From positions 33,770,116-33,834,115 of the forward strand of contig NC_068347.1 of the NCBI RefSeq assembly GCF_014633365.1: 64,000 nt of DNA. Reading direction: 5' to 3'. This document shows, in pieces, positions 34,891-45,949 of the stretch. Numbering within the stretch: the stretch's first letter is position 1; every line of letters starts with the position of its first letter. The notes under the pieces were generated by a model, which did not search any database, was not told the origin of the DNA, and saw nothing but the letters and a program-made list of their open reading frames with translations. Source of the stretch: Diospyros lotus. Lineage: Eukaryota > Streptophyta > Magnoliopsida > Ericales > Ebenaceae. The translations under genes were made by a program, and so were the position numbers.

Positions 34891-36032
34891 AACAATAGAG
34901 TGAATTATAATAAAAATTAAAATTTAATAATTGTGATGAAAAATTAAAATGCAATACGCAATTTATGTATGTATATTTATATCTGTTTGGGCTTAATACA
35001 TACAGTGTTCCTCAACAATTAAAAAAATTTAGCATTTAGTTTCTAATGTGTAAAATGTCTATATTTTATATCTTAACTACTAAAAATTATTATTTTAAGT
35101 TATTATCGTGACAAAACGTTAACGCGTGTATGAATGCATCGACTTTCACAAGTGATATGCCTATGGATGACAAATTCACAATATTTAAATAAGTTGACTG
35201 GTTTGTTGTGCTCTTTTACCAATTAAAAAATAGGGTGTTTGATTCTTAATGTGTAAAATGTCAAGATTTTATATCTCAACTATTAAAAAACAACATTGTC
35301 ATTTATGTCACTTAGGACATACATGTAGAAAATGAGAAAGTGTGATGTTATAAAAAGATAAGGTTAATGAGATAAATCAGATTAAAATTTACTTTGATGG
35401 AAAAAAAAATCAAATTACTTGTAGCTTAAAAAAATCCTAAATCCTAAACACCTAAATCTCTAAATCGTTTACTCAAAAAATGCTATTTTATTCTATTCTC
35501 AATCACAAAATATGATAAAACTAATCTCCATAATTTTTCTTTGTTGAGCTCGATTTCATCACTCTTTCACTTTATTGTTTATATCATTTTTTTGTGTCTT
35601 AAAATAAGAACTTAAAGTAATAATTTTGAAAAGTTGATTTACGAAATTTTGATATTATACATATTAGAGACTATATATCATATTTTTAATTATTGAGAGA
35701 GTATAACAAATTATTCAGCCTACTTAAATACTTCCAAGCAGTTATTTAAGTGGCATGTCACTTATAAAAACGGGCGCATTTATATATGTGTTAATTTTTT
35801 ATTATGATAAATATGTAAAATAATAATTTTTAATAATTAAAATATAAAATATTAACATTTTATATATCAAAAATTAAATATCATATTTTTTAATTGTAAG
35901 GTAACGCGGTGCTGATATATATCAAGCCATCTGCGTGCGCATATATATATATGTATGTTTTATGTATGCTATGCACGCAAATGTATGCATTTATATTTAT
36001 GTGTACGTATATAAGTATACATAATAGCTCAA

Positions 36033-39000
36033 GAGTAATGTTATTCGGCCCATCACAATGCCATTTGAAGTGCCACCCAAGAAAAAATTACAAATTTAGC
36101 CATTGAACCAATTACTAATATACCTTCAATTCACCTTTCCTCCCTCTCTTCTCTCCTACTCCTCTCATTCTCTTGACCCTTCATCTCATTCCTTTATGTG
36201 TCTCTCTTTCTCTCGCGCTCCCTTTCCTTCTTCCCTTTTCGACCGTCTCTCTCTCTCTCTCGCTTGTGCATCTCGTTCCTCTCCTCCTTTGCAGTTTCAT
36301 CGTCTTTTTCATTGCAGCAGTTTCGGCTGTATCTCTCTCTCTCTCGTCCGTCACACATCTCCATTGGCCCCGATCTAGGAGGAGGTAAGTCTTTTAAAGT
36401 GATATATACGTACATACGCACTATTGGGTTTGACCGAAACTTCAAGCTTAGATCTACGGAGTTTCGGCTGTTGGATCTTGGTGGTTTTTGAGTATGTTGG
36501 TCAATGGGGATAGGGGTGTCAGGCGGTTGCCTCTGATCGTCGGAAACCACCGGCTAGGGTGGTTGATGGCCAGTGCGTATATACGCGCTATGGGTTTGGC
36601 CAAACTTTAAGTTTAGATCTACGGAGATTCGGTCGTTGAATCTTGCTAGTTTTTGGGTATGTTGGTCGATGAGGCATTGGGTATCGGGTGGTTGCCTCTG
36701 ATCGTCAAAAACTACTGGCTACGGTGGCCGGTGGTGGCTAGCAGTGTATTTTAAAGTTTGGTCAAAAATTAAAAATCAAATCTACTAAAATCTAATCATT
36801 AAATTTGTTCTATTTTTTTGTATGTTAACTCTCTTGACTTGGTGTTTCTAATCGTAGGTTCTGATCGTGGAAAGCTTCAGTTGTCGGTGGTTGTTGGCGA
36901 CGTTGGCAGCATCGGTTCTGACTGTATATACATACATATATTTATATATATTTATATATATTTATATATTCTCTTTTGTAATAAATTTAATTTATATTGT
37001 AAACATTGATATTTAATTATGAATTTGTATTGGAGATGTTGAAGTTAATATTGAATTTGTGATCTTTGAATGAAGGTTAAAATTAAATTGAACTGGTTGG
37101 AATTTAAATATTAATAAATTGAATTAGTTTGTATTTATTTTGTGAATTTTTGAATTGAAATTAGTCAGTTTATTAAATGGAAAGTAGTTGTTGTTAATTT
37201 TATTTGAATTTAGATATTTATTAATGTGTATATATTTTAAATCTATATTAAATAAAATTTTAAAAAATAATCGAATGTGATACATAGAGATTAAGTTGTA
37301 TTTTTTTAATTTTTTTTAACCAAATGGAGAAACAGACGAGGGATACTATCAGCTTGTCCAAAAATTTGTTCATTTGAGTTTGGCTTTATTTTAATTTATC
37401 AAATTATGCATCTCTTTTGATTAGAATTTTTATTTAGTATTAAATTTATAAATTATATATATATAGAGTTAGCACTATTTAATCATGAAAGATAAAAGAG
37501 GAAAGATATTTTTTAAATAAATAACGGAGCTACCAACTCATGCCCCACTTTCATGGTAGAGTAATCGGTTGGTTTATTTTTTATAAATACTTCTTGTGTT
37601 TTGATAAATTAAAAATAATGAACTAAAAAACATCTTCTTTTTTTTTTTCCGTTTAAAGTAAATAGATAGAGATGGCAAAATGGGCCCGGCCCGAGACCGG
37701 GCTAGGGCCAGCATTTTGCTGGCCCATTTAAGGCCAGGCCGATTTGGCCCGGCCCGCTTGGCCCGGCGGGCCAAATGGTGGCGGGCCGGGCTGGCCAGCT
37801 AATTGGCCACAAACCTCCTCCTCAGCCTTGTCTCTCGCCCTCGCCCTTTGTCGCCCTCGTCCTCGCCCTCACCCTCACCTCGCCCTCGTTGGCACCCCTC
37901 GCTCTCGCCCTTGCTCGCTGTTGCCGTTACCCTCGTCTCGCCCTCGCCTGCGCCCCGTTTGGCCCGCGGGCCCGTGTAAGGCCAGGCTAGGGCCAGCAAT
38001 CTGCTGGCCCATTTTTAAGCGGGCCGATTTGGCCCGACCCACTTGGCCCGCGGGCCACTTGGTGGCAGGCCGGCCCGTTTGCCATCTCTATAAGTAGATT
38101 AGGAAATTATTTTTTTAAAACAAATAAGATGAATCCATGCCCCGATGGGTGAATATTGATGGGTGAATATGGATGAGACCATGTTAGGTGATTTTTTTTT
38201 TATGAGCAAGAAATCAATTTTATTTTTAAGAAAAGGTGATACATTTTAAGTATTAATTTACTTTCTGATTATTACATCATCTACATAAAAACCATTTTCT
38301 CCTTATAAGCAACTTTCACATTAATATAAATTTAAAATATATATACACATTAATAACTATTTAAATTCAAATAAAATTAACAATAATTACTTACCATTCA
38401 ATTCTTAAATAAACTTAATAATTTCAATTCAATTCAAAGAGTCACAAAATAAATACAAATTAATTTAATTTATTAATATTTAAATTTTAACCAATTCAAT
38501 TTAATTTTAATCTTCATTCAAAAATCACAAATTCAATATTAACTTCAACATCTCCAATACAAATTCATAATTAAATATCAATGTTTACATTATAAATTAA
38601 ACTAATTACAAAAGAGAATATGTAAATATATATAAATATATGTATGTATATACAGTCAAAACCGTCGCTGCCAACGTCGTCGACAACCACCGTCGGTCGA
38701 ACCTTTCGACGATCAGAACCTACGATTAGAAACACCAAGTCAAGAGAGTTAACATACAAAAAAATGGAACAAATTTGACAGTTAGATTTTAGTAGATCTG
38801 ATTTTTAATTTTCGGTCAAACTTAAAAATACACTGCCAGCCACCACCGGCCACCGTAGCCGGTGGTTTTCGACGATCAAAGGCAACCACCCAACACCCAA
38901 GGCCCCATCGACCAACACACCCAAAAACTAGCAAAATCCAACGACCGAATCTTCGTAGATCTAAATTTAAAGTTTTGGCTAAACCTATAGCGCGTATATA

Positions 39001-39378
39001 CGCACTGCCGGTGGCCACCGACCACCATGGCCGGTGGTTTCCGGCGATTAGAGGCAACTGCTCGACATCCCTATCCCCACCGACCAACATACCCAAAAAC
39101 CACCAAGATCCAACAGTCGAAACTCTGTAGATCTAAGCTTGAAGTTTCGGCCAAACCAAATAACGCGTATATATCTTTGCTGATAAAACTAAAGACTTAC
39201 CTATTTGTAGATCGAGGCTGGAACGAGCCGAAAGGACGCCGGAAACACTGTCGCACGGGGTTGGAGAGACAGAGATGGTTGGAATGAGCCTAAGGGATGC
39301 TGGAGGCAAGGTCGGACGTGCGGGAGAGAGAGATGGCCTGAACGAGAGGGAGGAACAAACCTACTCGAAAGGGAGCGT

Positions 39379-39415
<37 letters not shown>

Positions 39416-39652
39416 GGCCAAAATAAGAGGAATGAGGGTCACAAACAGAGAATGTGAGAGGGAGAGAGAAAAAGAGAGAGAGAGAGAGAGAAAGGCATGT
39501 GAGAGAGAGAAAGGCATTTGAATTTTAAAACTTTTGCTGCCCTCTCATCTCGCTGTATCATTCAAGATATCGCGATATTTTGATACAAAATATCACGATA
39601 TCTCAAAGATGGCACTTTGGGTGGCACTTTAGTAGGTCGAATAACATTACTC
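36033..39652. mobile_element. MULE-1: long-inverted-repeat Mutator-like element
   Basis: The element is 3620 bp. It starts GAGTAATGTTATTCGGCC and ends in the inverse of GAGTAATGTTATTCGACC, with CTCAA flanking both sides (36028-36032 and 39653-39657). Arms of more than 1.1 kb are inverted copies: 36830-36890 matches the inverse of 38690-38750. They contain GA/CT-rich tracts and ATATCGCGAT near the ends. The spacer between about 37260 and 38330 holds a hAT-like MITE. No transposase is present. Its arms are homologous to those of the MULE at 39666. The 5-bp flank is shorter than the usual 9 bp. Confidence 0.75.
37667..38090. mobile_element. hAT-like MITE nested in MULE-1
   Basis: It begins TAGAGATGGCAAAATGGGC and ends in the inverse of TAGAGATGGCAAACGGGC. 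The 8-bp flanks TAAATAGA (37659-37666) and TAAGTAGA (38091-38098) differ at one base, fitting a hAT target duplication. The 424-bp interior is GC-rich, with GGCCCG repeats near both ends and a CTCGCCCTCGCCC tract between. Long open frames here reflect that composition. Confidence 0.8.
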
Positions 39653-40843
39653 CTCAAACAAACATGAGTTATGCTATTTGGCCAGCACTGCCACCCTCAG
39701 TGCCATCCTTCAGCAAATTACTAATCTACCCATAGGGTAGATTTACAAAATTAACCTTAGCTAGTGTTTCCTCTCCCTCTCACACCAGATTAGGTCTCAA
39801 TCTCTCATTCTCTTCTCTCTCTCTCTCTCTCTCCCCTGAGTTTGCTCTCTCATGCGACCTTTACTTTCCCTTTCGGTCGTCGAGTCTCTCCCTCCCTCTC
39901 CTTTCGGGCCGTCGGTCTGGCTCCCTTCCGGTAGCCCTTGGGTCGGTCCGGCTAAGCATTATCCACTGGCGTCTCAAGAACTCTGTAAAACACTGATTTA
40001 CAAAGATCCAATCGTTCGATCTTCAATCCGAGCGTATTTTTACCACGAAAGTGACCCCGATCTACAAGAAGGTAAGTCATTTAGTTTTATCAGTATATAT
40101 GTATATTCGCGCGATTTTGGTTTTACCGAAAGTTTAAACTGTGATTTATGGAGTTTAGGCCGTTGGATGTTGCTGGTTTTTGGGTATGTGGGTCGTCGAT
40201 GGGGATAAGGGTGTAGGGTGGTTGCATCAGATTGCTGGAAACCACCAACCATGATGGCCAGTGGCGACTAGCAATCCATTTACGCGGGTGTTGGGTTTGG
40301 CCAACTAGTTTTTGGGTATGTGGGTGTTGAGCACATACATTTAAAAGAAGTTGAAGAAATAAATCATGCTTGAGGAAGTTAAATCATGTTGTGTTTTTGT
40401 TGGAAATGATGATTAATTGCTGTCTCTGTTTTAGTGTTGTAACCCCTGCGGTTACATTTCTGTATCTTATATATGTAAACCAGAACAGGTATTCACGAAA
40501 AAGTGTATGATAGATTAAGCTTTAGAGGAGATTAAGGGGTGACAGAATCAACCTTTCCACACAATCTATCATCACATAATTTGAAAAGAGAAAGAATTTC
40601 AAATCAGGTATAAAGATAAAGCAGAGCCTAAAATGTTGTATATACGATCCAGTATGCTTCCCACAACATATGTCCAGTCAGTTTATGTGGTTTAACAGTT
40701 TGTTTAAGTACTAGAAGTACCATGTGATAGGCATATTGTCACCTTGTACATCAAATAGACATGAAAAATTAAATCAATGTGTAACTAAAAAAAAAAAATT
40801 GATTTTCTAGAATATTTACTGATAGTCATAATATTGAACAAAC

Positions 40844-40948
40844 CTGAATTTGCTGTATGCCTGTGAGATCCTTGCAGAAATCAGTCAGAATCTGGTTGCA
40901 TGTTGGCCGCACATATGTTTGGAAACAAGCTTCCAATTGCCCAGGCAA
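40844..40948 (-). pseudogene. Captured exon of an ERI1-like 3'-5' exoribonuclease
   Basis: A 105-bp segment of exactly 35 codons is bounded by AG before it and GTTTGT after it on the minus strand. The translation contains GQLEACFQTYVRP, LTDFCKDLTGIQQ, the characteristic stretch after the first acidic motif in DEDD-family ERI1/THEX1-type exonucleases. It is open throughout and is a single exon, far short of a functional nuclease. It must have been copied with intron borders from a genomic locus. Confidence 0.8.
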
Positions 40949-41576
40949 CTGTTCCAATGGTTGGTTCCTCAAGTGCAAGGCGATGATGGTAAGATTAGGC
41001 AAGTATAAAATTATCATAGGCTTCAGTCCGACATTGATAGATTTAAAGGAAGGTTCAAATCCACATGAAAGTTTTCAACCCCTAATGCCCCCCTTATCAC
41101 TTTAAGGTTTTGCAACGCTTTCTTTTTTTTTTTTTATACTTTTTTGTTTTGGTAAATATTCATTTATTTTTTTGTTTACAAGATCTCATGAATGAAGTTT
41201 AAAGACCTCTAGCTCCTTGTTTCATATCCAGCAAATCTAATGCATTCAAGTCCAGAAACAAATGTCATCTCCAAAATCATCTAATTGCCAAAGACTTCAC
41301 GAGTACAACTAGAAACACATATACTGCAAACAATTATCCGATATAACATCACACAAACGCCACAAATGTCATCTATTTCCCATTCTTGTCCTCTCAGTAC
41401 AAATCAATCAGTTCGATTTCTTTAAGACCCTCACATATCTGCACTGTTGTAATGCCAATTTCACTCTTATATGCACAATGTATCTCCATATCCATCTTCA
41501 CTCCTAAAGGACACAATAATCTTGAACTAATATCTACGGATTGGTATTCCACAAGGCAAATGTGAACTTAGTCGGA

Positions 41577-41802
41577 TCACTTCTTCTCTGTAGTCACTCC
41601 AACAACAACATTGCTCACCTACAAATTTCATAATTATATCAGTCGACGGCCGTTGAATTCTGCAGAAAAAGGAACTGCCAGAGTAGAGGAGAAGGGCCAG
41701 ATGTAAGGAGGGATGGGGATGGTTGCAAGAAAACTTACCAATTTGCCACTTTCATCAACCTACATAGGATTCTCGGCAACAACAGTTTGGTTCGGAGAAT
41801 GC
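41577..41802 (-). pseudogene. Captured last exons of an unidentified gene
   Basis: Exon 41739-41802 (acceptor CTGCAG, donor GTAAGT) and exon 41577-41618 (acceptor TTTGTAG) join in phase to read PNQTVVAENPM, a TAG stop, then VDESGKLVSNVVVGVTTEKK and a natural TGA. The single in-frame TAG is one base from CAG. Sequence to about 41160 has the look of a 3' untranslated region. The parent gene is not recognised. Confidence 0.5.
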
Positions 41803-43078
41803 CTGCAGCAAATTCAACAACATTTGAGAGAATTAAAAACCCATCAAAAAACAGGCAACACTACATTTTAGGGTCTGCTTTATCTTATACCTGATTTGAA
41901 ATTCTTTTACATTTTTCAAATTGTGTGATGATAGATTGTGTGGAAAGGCTGATTCTGTCACCTCGAAATCTCTTCTAAAGCTTATTCTATCATACACTTT
42001 TTTCGTGAATACCTGTTCTGGTTTACATATATGAGATACAAAAATGTAACCGCAGGGGTTACAACACTAAAACAAAAGCGGCAATTAATCATCATTTCTA
42101 ACAAAAACACAACATGATTTAACTTCTTTAAGCATAATTTATTTCTTCAACTTCTTTCAAATGTATGTGCTCAACACCCACATACCCAAAAACCAGTCGG
42201 CCAAACCCAACACCCGCGTAAATGGATTGCCAGTCGCCACCGGCCACCGTGGCCGGTGGTTTCCGGCAATCCGACGCAACCACCCGACACCCTTATCCCC
42301 ATCGACCCACATACCCAAAAACCATCAACATCCAACGGCCGAAACTCATAAATCACAGTTTAAACTTTCGGTAAAACCCAAATCGCGCGTATATACATAT
42401 ATATCATCGATGTATGCTGAAAATCATGACTGATAAAACTAAAAGACTTACCTCCTTGTAGATCGGTGCCACTTTCACGGTGAAAATAAGCTCGGATCGA
42501 AGATCAGACGGTTGGAATACCCAAAATCAGTGATTTACATAGCTCTTGAGAGAGATGTCGAACTTGCTGCAATGGAGGAGACTCGGCTTCCGCTGCAATG
42601 GAGGAGGCTTGGTCGCACGGCCAATAGAGAGAGAGAGAGACAGAGATGAGTACGTTCACGGCCGGAAGGAGTACGTGGTTGCAATCGAGAGAGCTGGAAC
42701 GAGCCAAACGAACTCCGCATTAATGGCTGAAGGGGAAGAAGGCACGACCGGAAGGGGAAGAAGGGAGAGGGACGAACTCCGCATTCACGGCCGGAAGGGG
42801 AAGAAGGCACGGCTGGAAGGGGAAGGGAGAGGGAAGGAGGGAGAGAGAGAGAGAAAGAGAGGTTTCAGAAATTTGAATTTCGCAGGGGGGAGGGCTGCTG
42901 TTTTGTTCGCGATATATCGCAATATATCGCGATATATCTTGACCTCGCATTGAGGGTGGCATTGAGGCTCGCCGAATAGCATAACTCAACAAACATAGCC
43001 TTAAACGACATTTATTTTTCCACGAAAATTTCCAAGCAAAACGAGAAGAAATTCTCAGCCATTTTCCGGGAAAATGAT

Positions 43079-45171
43079 TCAGCCTCGAATCTCAGCCTTC
43101 ACATGGGCGACAAACGCTTTGAGATTCAAGTCCGACGACCCACCTTCTATGGCAGCTTCCTTAGCCAAATCTTTCCACTTCTTGGCATTCCTTCTCATCT
43201 CCTCACCTTCCATCACCATTTCTATGCATCTCTTGATCTCCCCGCTTTCAGCTACCCCTTCCTCCTTCTTTCCCACTGTTTTTCCCGTCATCCAAACATC
43301 TTCAACAAGCTTCGCGTTCGTCGCCTGGTCGTACGACTGTGGAAAACCCACAACCGGGACGCCGGAAACCAAGCTCTCAACGGCTGAATTCCAGCCGCAG
43401 TGGCTGACGAAGCATCCCAGCGATGGGTGTTGCAGAACCTCCACCTGGGAACACCATGGCACCATCATCCCATGCTCTTCCAATTCCTCCTTTCTGCTCA
43501 GCTTCTCGCCTTTTTCCGATCCTCTCATCACCCACAAGAACGGCCGGCGGCTCTCCAGCAGCCCTCCAGCAAGTTCCTCCTTCTGCTTATCCGATAGAAC
43601 CACGATGCTTCCGAACGACACGTAAACAACGGATTCCTTCGGCTTTGAATTCAGCCATTCCATGCAGTTTTCAAATTTCTGTTTTAGAACACTTTGATAT
43701 TAGCAGAAAGAATTAACCTTTCTTTGATTTCAATCAATCACTTTGTGGTGGTGTAAAGATGATCAGTTCACCCTTGTTTGTTCGGGTTGCCAAATTTATA
43801 TTTTTATCTTTTATTTTTATTTTTTTATAATATAATTATTTAAATTTTTTATTATTTCAATTACATCATAAATTTATATTTTAGAATCAATTTAACAAAG
43901 GGTTTTGATATTTTATTTTGTGTAACATCATTAACTCTTTTTGTTATTTCGATTTTAGCTATATACTTATATTTTTTAATTAATATAATATTTATACTTT
44001 TGATGTATAAAAAAAAAAAATAAAGTGAGATGAATCACTTTTAACTTCTTTAATTTTTTACACATCAAAGTATATATGATTAAATTAACTTAAAAAATAC
44101 ATGTATAAAGATGTAATTGATACAATAAAAATTACAATTTTTATATATAAAAATTAAATTAACTTATATAGATGTACAAATATAATCAGACAAGTTTAAG
44201 TGGTCACAAAAAAAAATTGGAGAGATAAAAATATGAATTTAGTTTATAAAAATCATGAAAAATGTTAAATCAAATAAGTTCGATAAATATTTTTTACAAA
44301 TTTACATGTTATGTGAGTTTATAAGTATTATTTGTTAAACTTGTCTGTGATTAGAACATGAGAGGAACTTGGAGAAAAAAAAAAGAAAAGAAAAGATACC
44401 AACATTTTGAAAGAGGTCTCCTCCAAATGAAGTGTCAGACGGATCCTTGCCATCCAAGAAAGCCGACGGGATTAACGGTCCGACGGCGACCAAGTTGATG
44501 TTCTCGATTACTCTGAGCGCCTCCGGTTCCAATGCATCGAATGAGTTGACAAGAATTTTAGGGTTTCTTTCTGTGGCAACAACATCTAGATGCTCTCGAA
44601 GTTGTGGACCTGGTGAACTATTGACGTTTGAAGCGAGTATGAAAGAGGGAAGATCGCGGTTATGGAGGCGAGGTAATCCTGGCAAGTCGACGAACAGTGA
44701 AGGGTCACTGATAATCTCTCTAATGGCGTCCCCGTAGCCGTTCAAGTAATGGTAGTAAAGGCCAAAGAGGGCAGCGGGTTGAACCCAGAGAAATATCGAC
44801 GGAAGATTAAGAGAACCGGCGATTTGGCCCACCCATGGGAGGAGAAAGGTGTAGACGACGAGGTTAAAAGGCTGGCCGCTCCCGGCGACGGATGTGATGA
44901 TCTCGGCCACGGCCTCCGACCCCGGACGCCGGAGCTCAGTCACGTAGGTTTCTAAATCGCCGTCGAGATCCAAGTCGGTGTCTGAGAAGGGGGCGAAGGT
45001 CAAGCCCGTCGTAGGAGTGGCGGTGGCTTTGGCCATGCGGTTGAGGGCGGAGGCGGCGGTGACGAAAGTGACGGTGAGGCCCATCGCGGCGAGGCGCTTG
45101 GCCAATTGGAGAGATGGGTTGATGAAGCCTTGGGCCGGAAAAGTCACGAGAAGGACTCGAAGATCATCCAT
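43079..45171 (-). CDS. UGT75: UDP-glycosyltransferase, UGT75-type
   Basis: Exon 1 is 45171-44404 and exon 2 is 43678-43079, separated by a 725-bp intron (GTTGGT...AACAG, phase 0); the protein is 455 aa. The GT1 PSPG box is complete, from [12 protein letters not shown] through HCGWNSAVE to DQ, and its final Q favours UDP-glucose. The phrases [21 protein letters not shown] and [15 protein letters not shown] place it with UGT75 enzymes, which include anthocyanin 5-O- and crocetin glucosyltransferases. The expected GHINP motif reads GFINP: residue 16, normally the catalytic histidine, is phenylalanine. The gene is otherwise undamaged. A cytosolic enzyme acting on a small aglycone would be expected, but catalysis is doubtful. 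The intron contains an R3 repeat. ATG 45171 gives the family-typical N-terminus. Confidence 0.93.
43789..44215. repeat. AT-rich repeat R3 in the UGT intron
   Basis: T-rich then A-rich palindromic repeat like 30900-31370. It fills most of the UGT intron and explains its length. Splice sites lie outside it. Confidence 0.5.
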
Positions 45172-45235
45172 GAATTCTGCAACGCCTCCTTCGAACAAGC
45201 CCTTGAAATTAATGCTGCCGCTTATGCTTCTTCTT

Positions 45236-45243
45236 CATTTATA
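45236..45243 (-). promoter_or_regulatory. TATA box of the UGT gene
   Basis: TATAAATG on the minus strand lies about 65-72 bp upstream of the start codon in a GC-mixed context (CGCGTATAAATG), so it stands out from background. Confidence 0.6.
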
Positions 45244-45268
45244 CGCGAATGGAGCCGCTGGCCGGCCG

Positions 45269-45285
45269 TGACGTCTTTCGTGACG
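45269..45285 (-). promoter_or_regulatory. as-1-like element upstream of the UGT gene
   Basis: TGACGTCTTTCGTGACG on the plus strand has two TGACG boxes separated by 7 bases, the same spacing as the CaMV 35S as-1 site bound by TGA bZIP factors. It lies 26 bases upstream of the TATA box. as-1 sites drive salicylate- and xenobiotic-induced expression of glutathione transferase and UGT genes. The role here is inferred. Confidence 0.6.
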
Positions 45286-45537
45286 AACGGCCGCATTAGT
45301 AACAGCTGATTAATGATAGAGAAATTGATTCCCATTAATTAAGCTTTGCTAATGGACATTCACAAGCGGACTCAACTTAATTATAAATAATAGGTAAATA
45401 ACACTTTGATCCTTAATTATAAATAATAATAGGTAAATAATACATAGTTATACATTTAAAATTTTAATTTTAAATATATAACTAAGTATTAAATAGAAAA
45501 CACTGCTATGTTGTCCAGACAACATAATAATTGTCGG

Positions 45538-45605
45538 ACTGAGAGAGAGAGAGAGTGAGAGAGAGAGGGGGGGGGGGGCTGGCACTGGCACTGGCACTGG
45601 CACTG
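45538..45605 (+). repeat. Microsatellite cluster at the D2 edge
   Basis: A GA run, a run of 12 G, and five CTGGCA hexamers follow each other at the left boundary of D2. The corresponding place in D1 (29990-30015) has only CTGGCC...CTGGCACTGGCA. Confidence 0.85.
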
Positions 45606-45949
45606 GCAGAGAGTGAAGAAAGGAGACGTTTTGATTTGGCTTTTAACATCTGCTGGTTGAAGGGTTTGGTGGTGGCCAAAATGGTCTTCTGAGCTTTAAG
45701 GCATATTGTCACATGGGGTGTCAGAAAGCAGGAACAGGGCTTTGTGTGTTTGTTGGGGACTCATGAATAGAGAATTTCATTGTCACATGGACCCAACTTC
45801 CAATGTAAATCACGTGTCCGAGATTCGATAAAAGGACAGATATATTCCCAACATGTAAAAATTCCTTCGATTTTCACTTTCCCGTTCTTTGGGCAAACTA
45901 ATTGAAATCTCTTTGTTTATCCCTCTCTCCTTTTCGACTCACATGGAGA

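Larger units (their letters stand above)
29985..36020 (+). repeat. Duplicated block D1
   Basis: D1 aligns in order with D2 (45575-51128). Landmarks are CTGGCACTGGCAGAGAGTG, the TCACATGGGGTGT region, the R3 repeat, the ATATGGAGAG segment and GACAAAACGTTA at 35113. D1 and D2 differ by insertions on either side. Inside D1 the passage at 31561-31944 recurs at 32885-33385. No protein-coding gene is recognised; the open frames are shared repeat text with stops in the other copy. Confidence 0.8.
39666..42987 (-). mobile_element. MULE-2: Pack-MULE with captured exons
   Basis: The element is 3322 bp with a perfect 9-bp target duplication AACAAACAT (39657-39665 and 42988-42996). Ends are GAGTTATGCTATTTGGCC and the inverse of GAGTTATGCTATTCGGC. 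Arms of about 1 kb (39666-40640 and 41860-42987) are inverted copies. The spacer holds spliced-gene fragments on the minus strand: a last-exon pair at 41577-41802 with a following 3'-UTR-like sequence, and an exonuclease exon at 40844-40948. No transposase is present. It sits 13 bp from MULE-1. Confidence 0.88.

Noticed and set aside
36103..36550. Ser/Leu-rich frames in the MULE-1 arm
   Set aside because: They result from CT microsatellite-like sequence in the inverted repeat arm.
37744..38097. Pro/Ala-rich frames
   Set aside because: They come from the GGCCCG and CTCGCC repeats of the hAT-like MITE.
45172..45198. Longer UGT N-terminus
   Set aside because: There is no ATG at the upstream end; the family-typical start is 45171.
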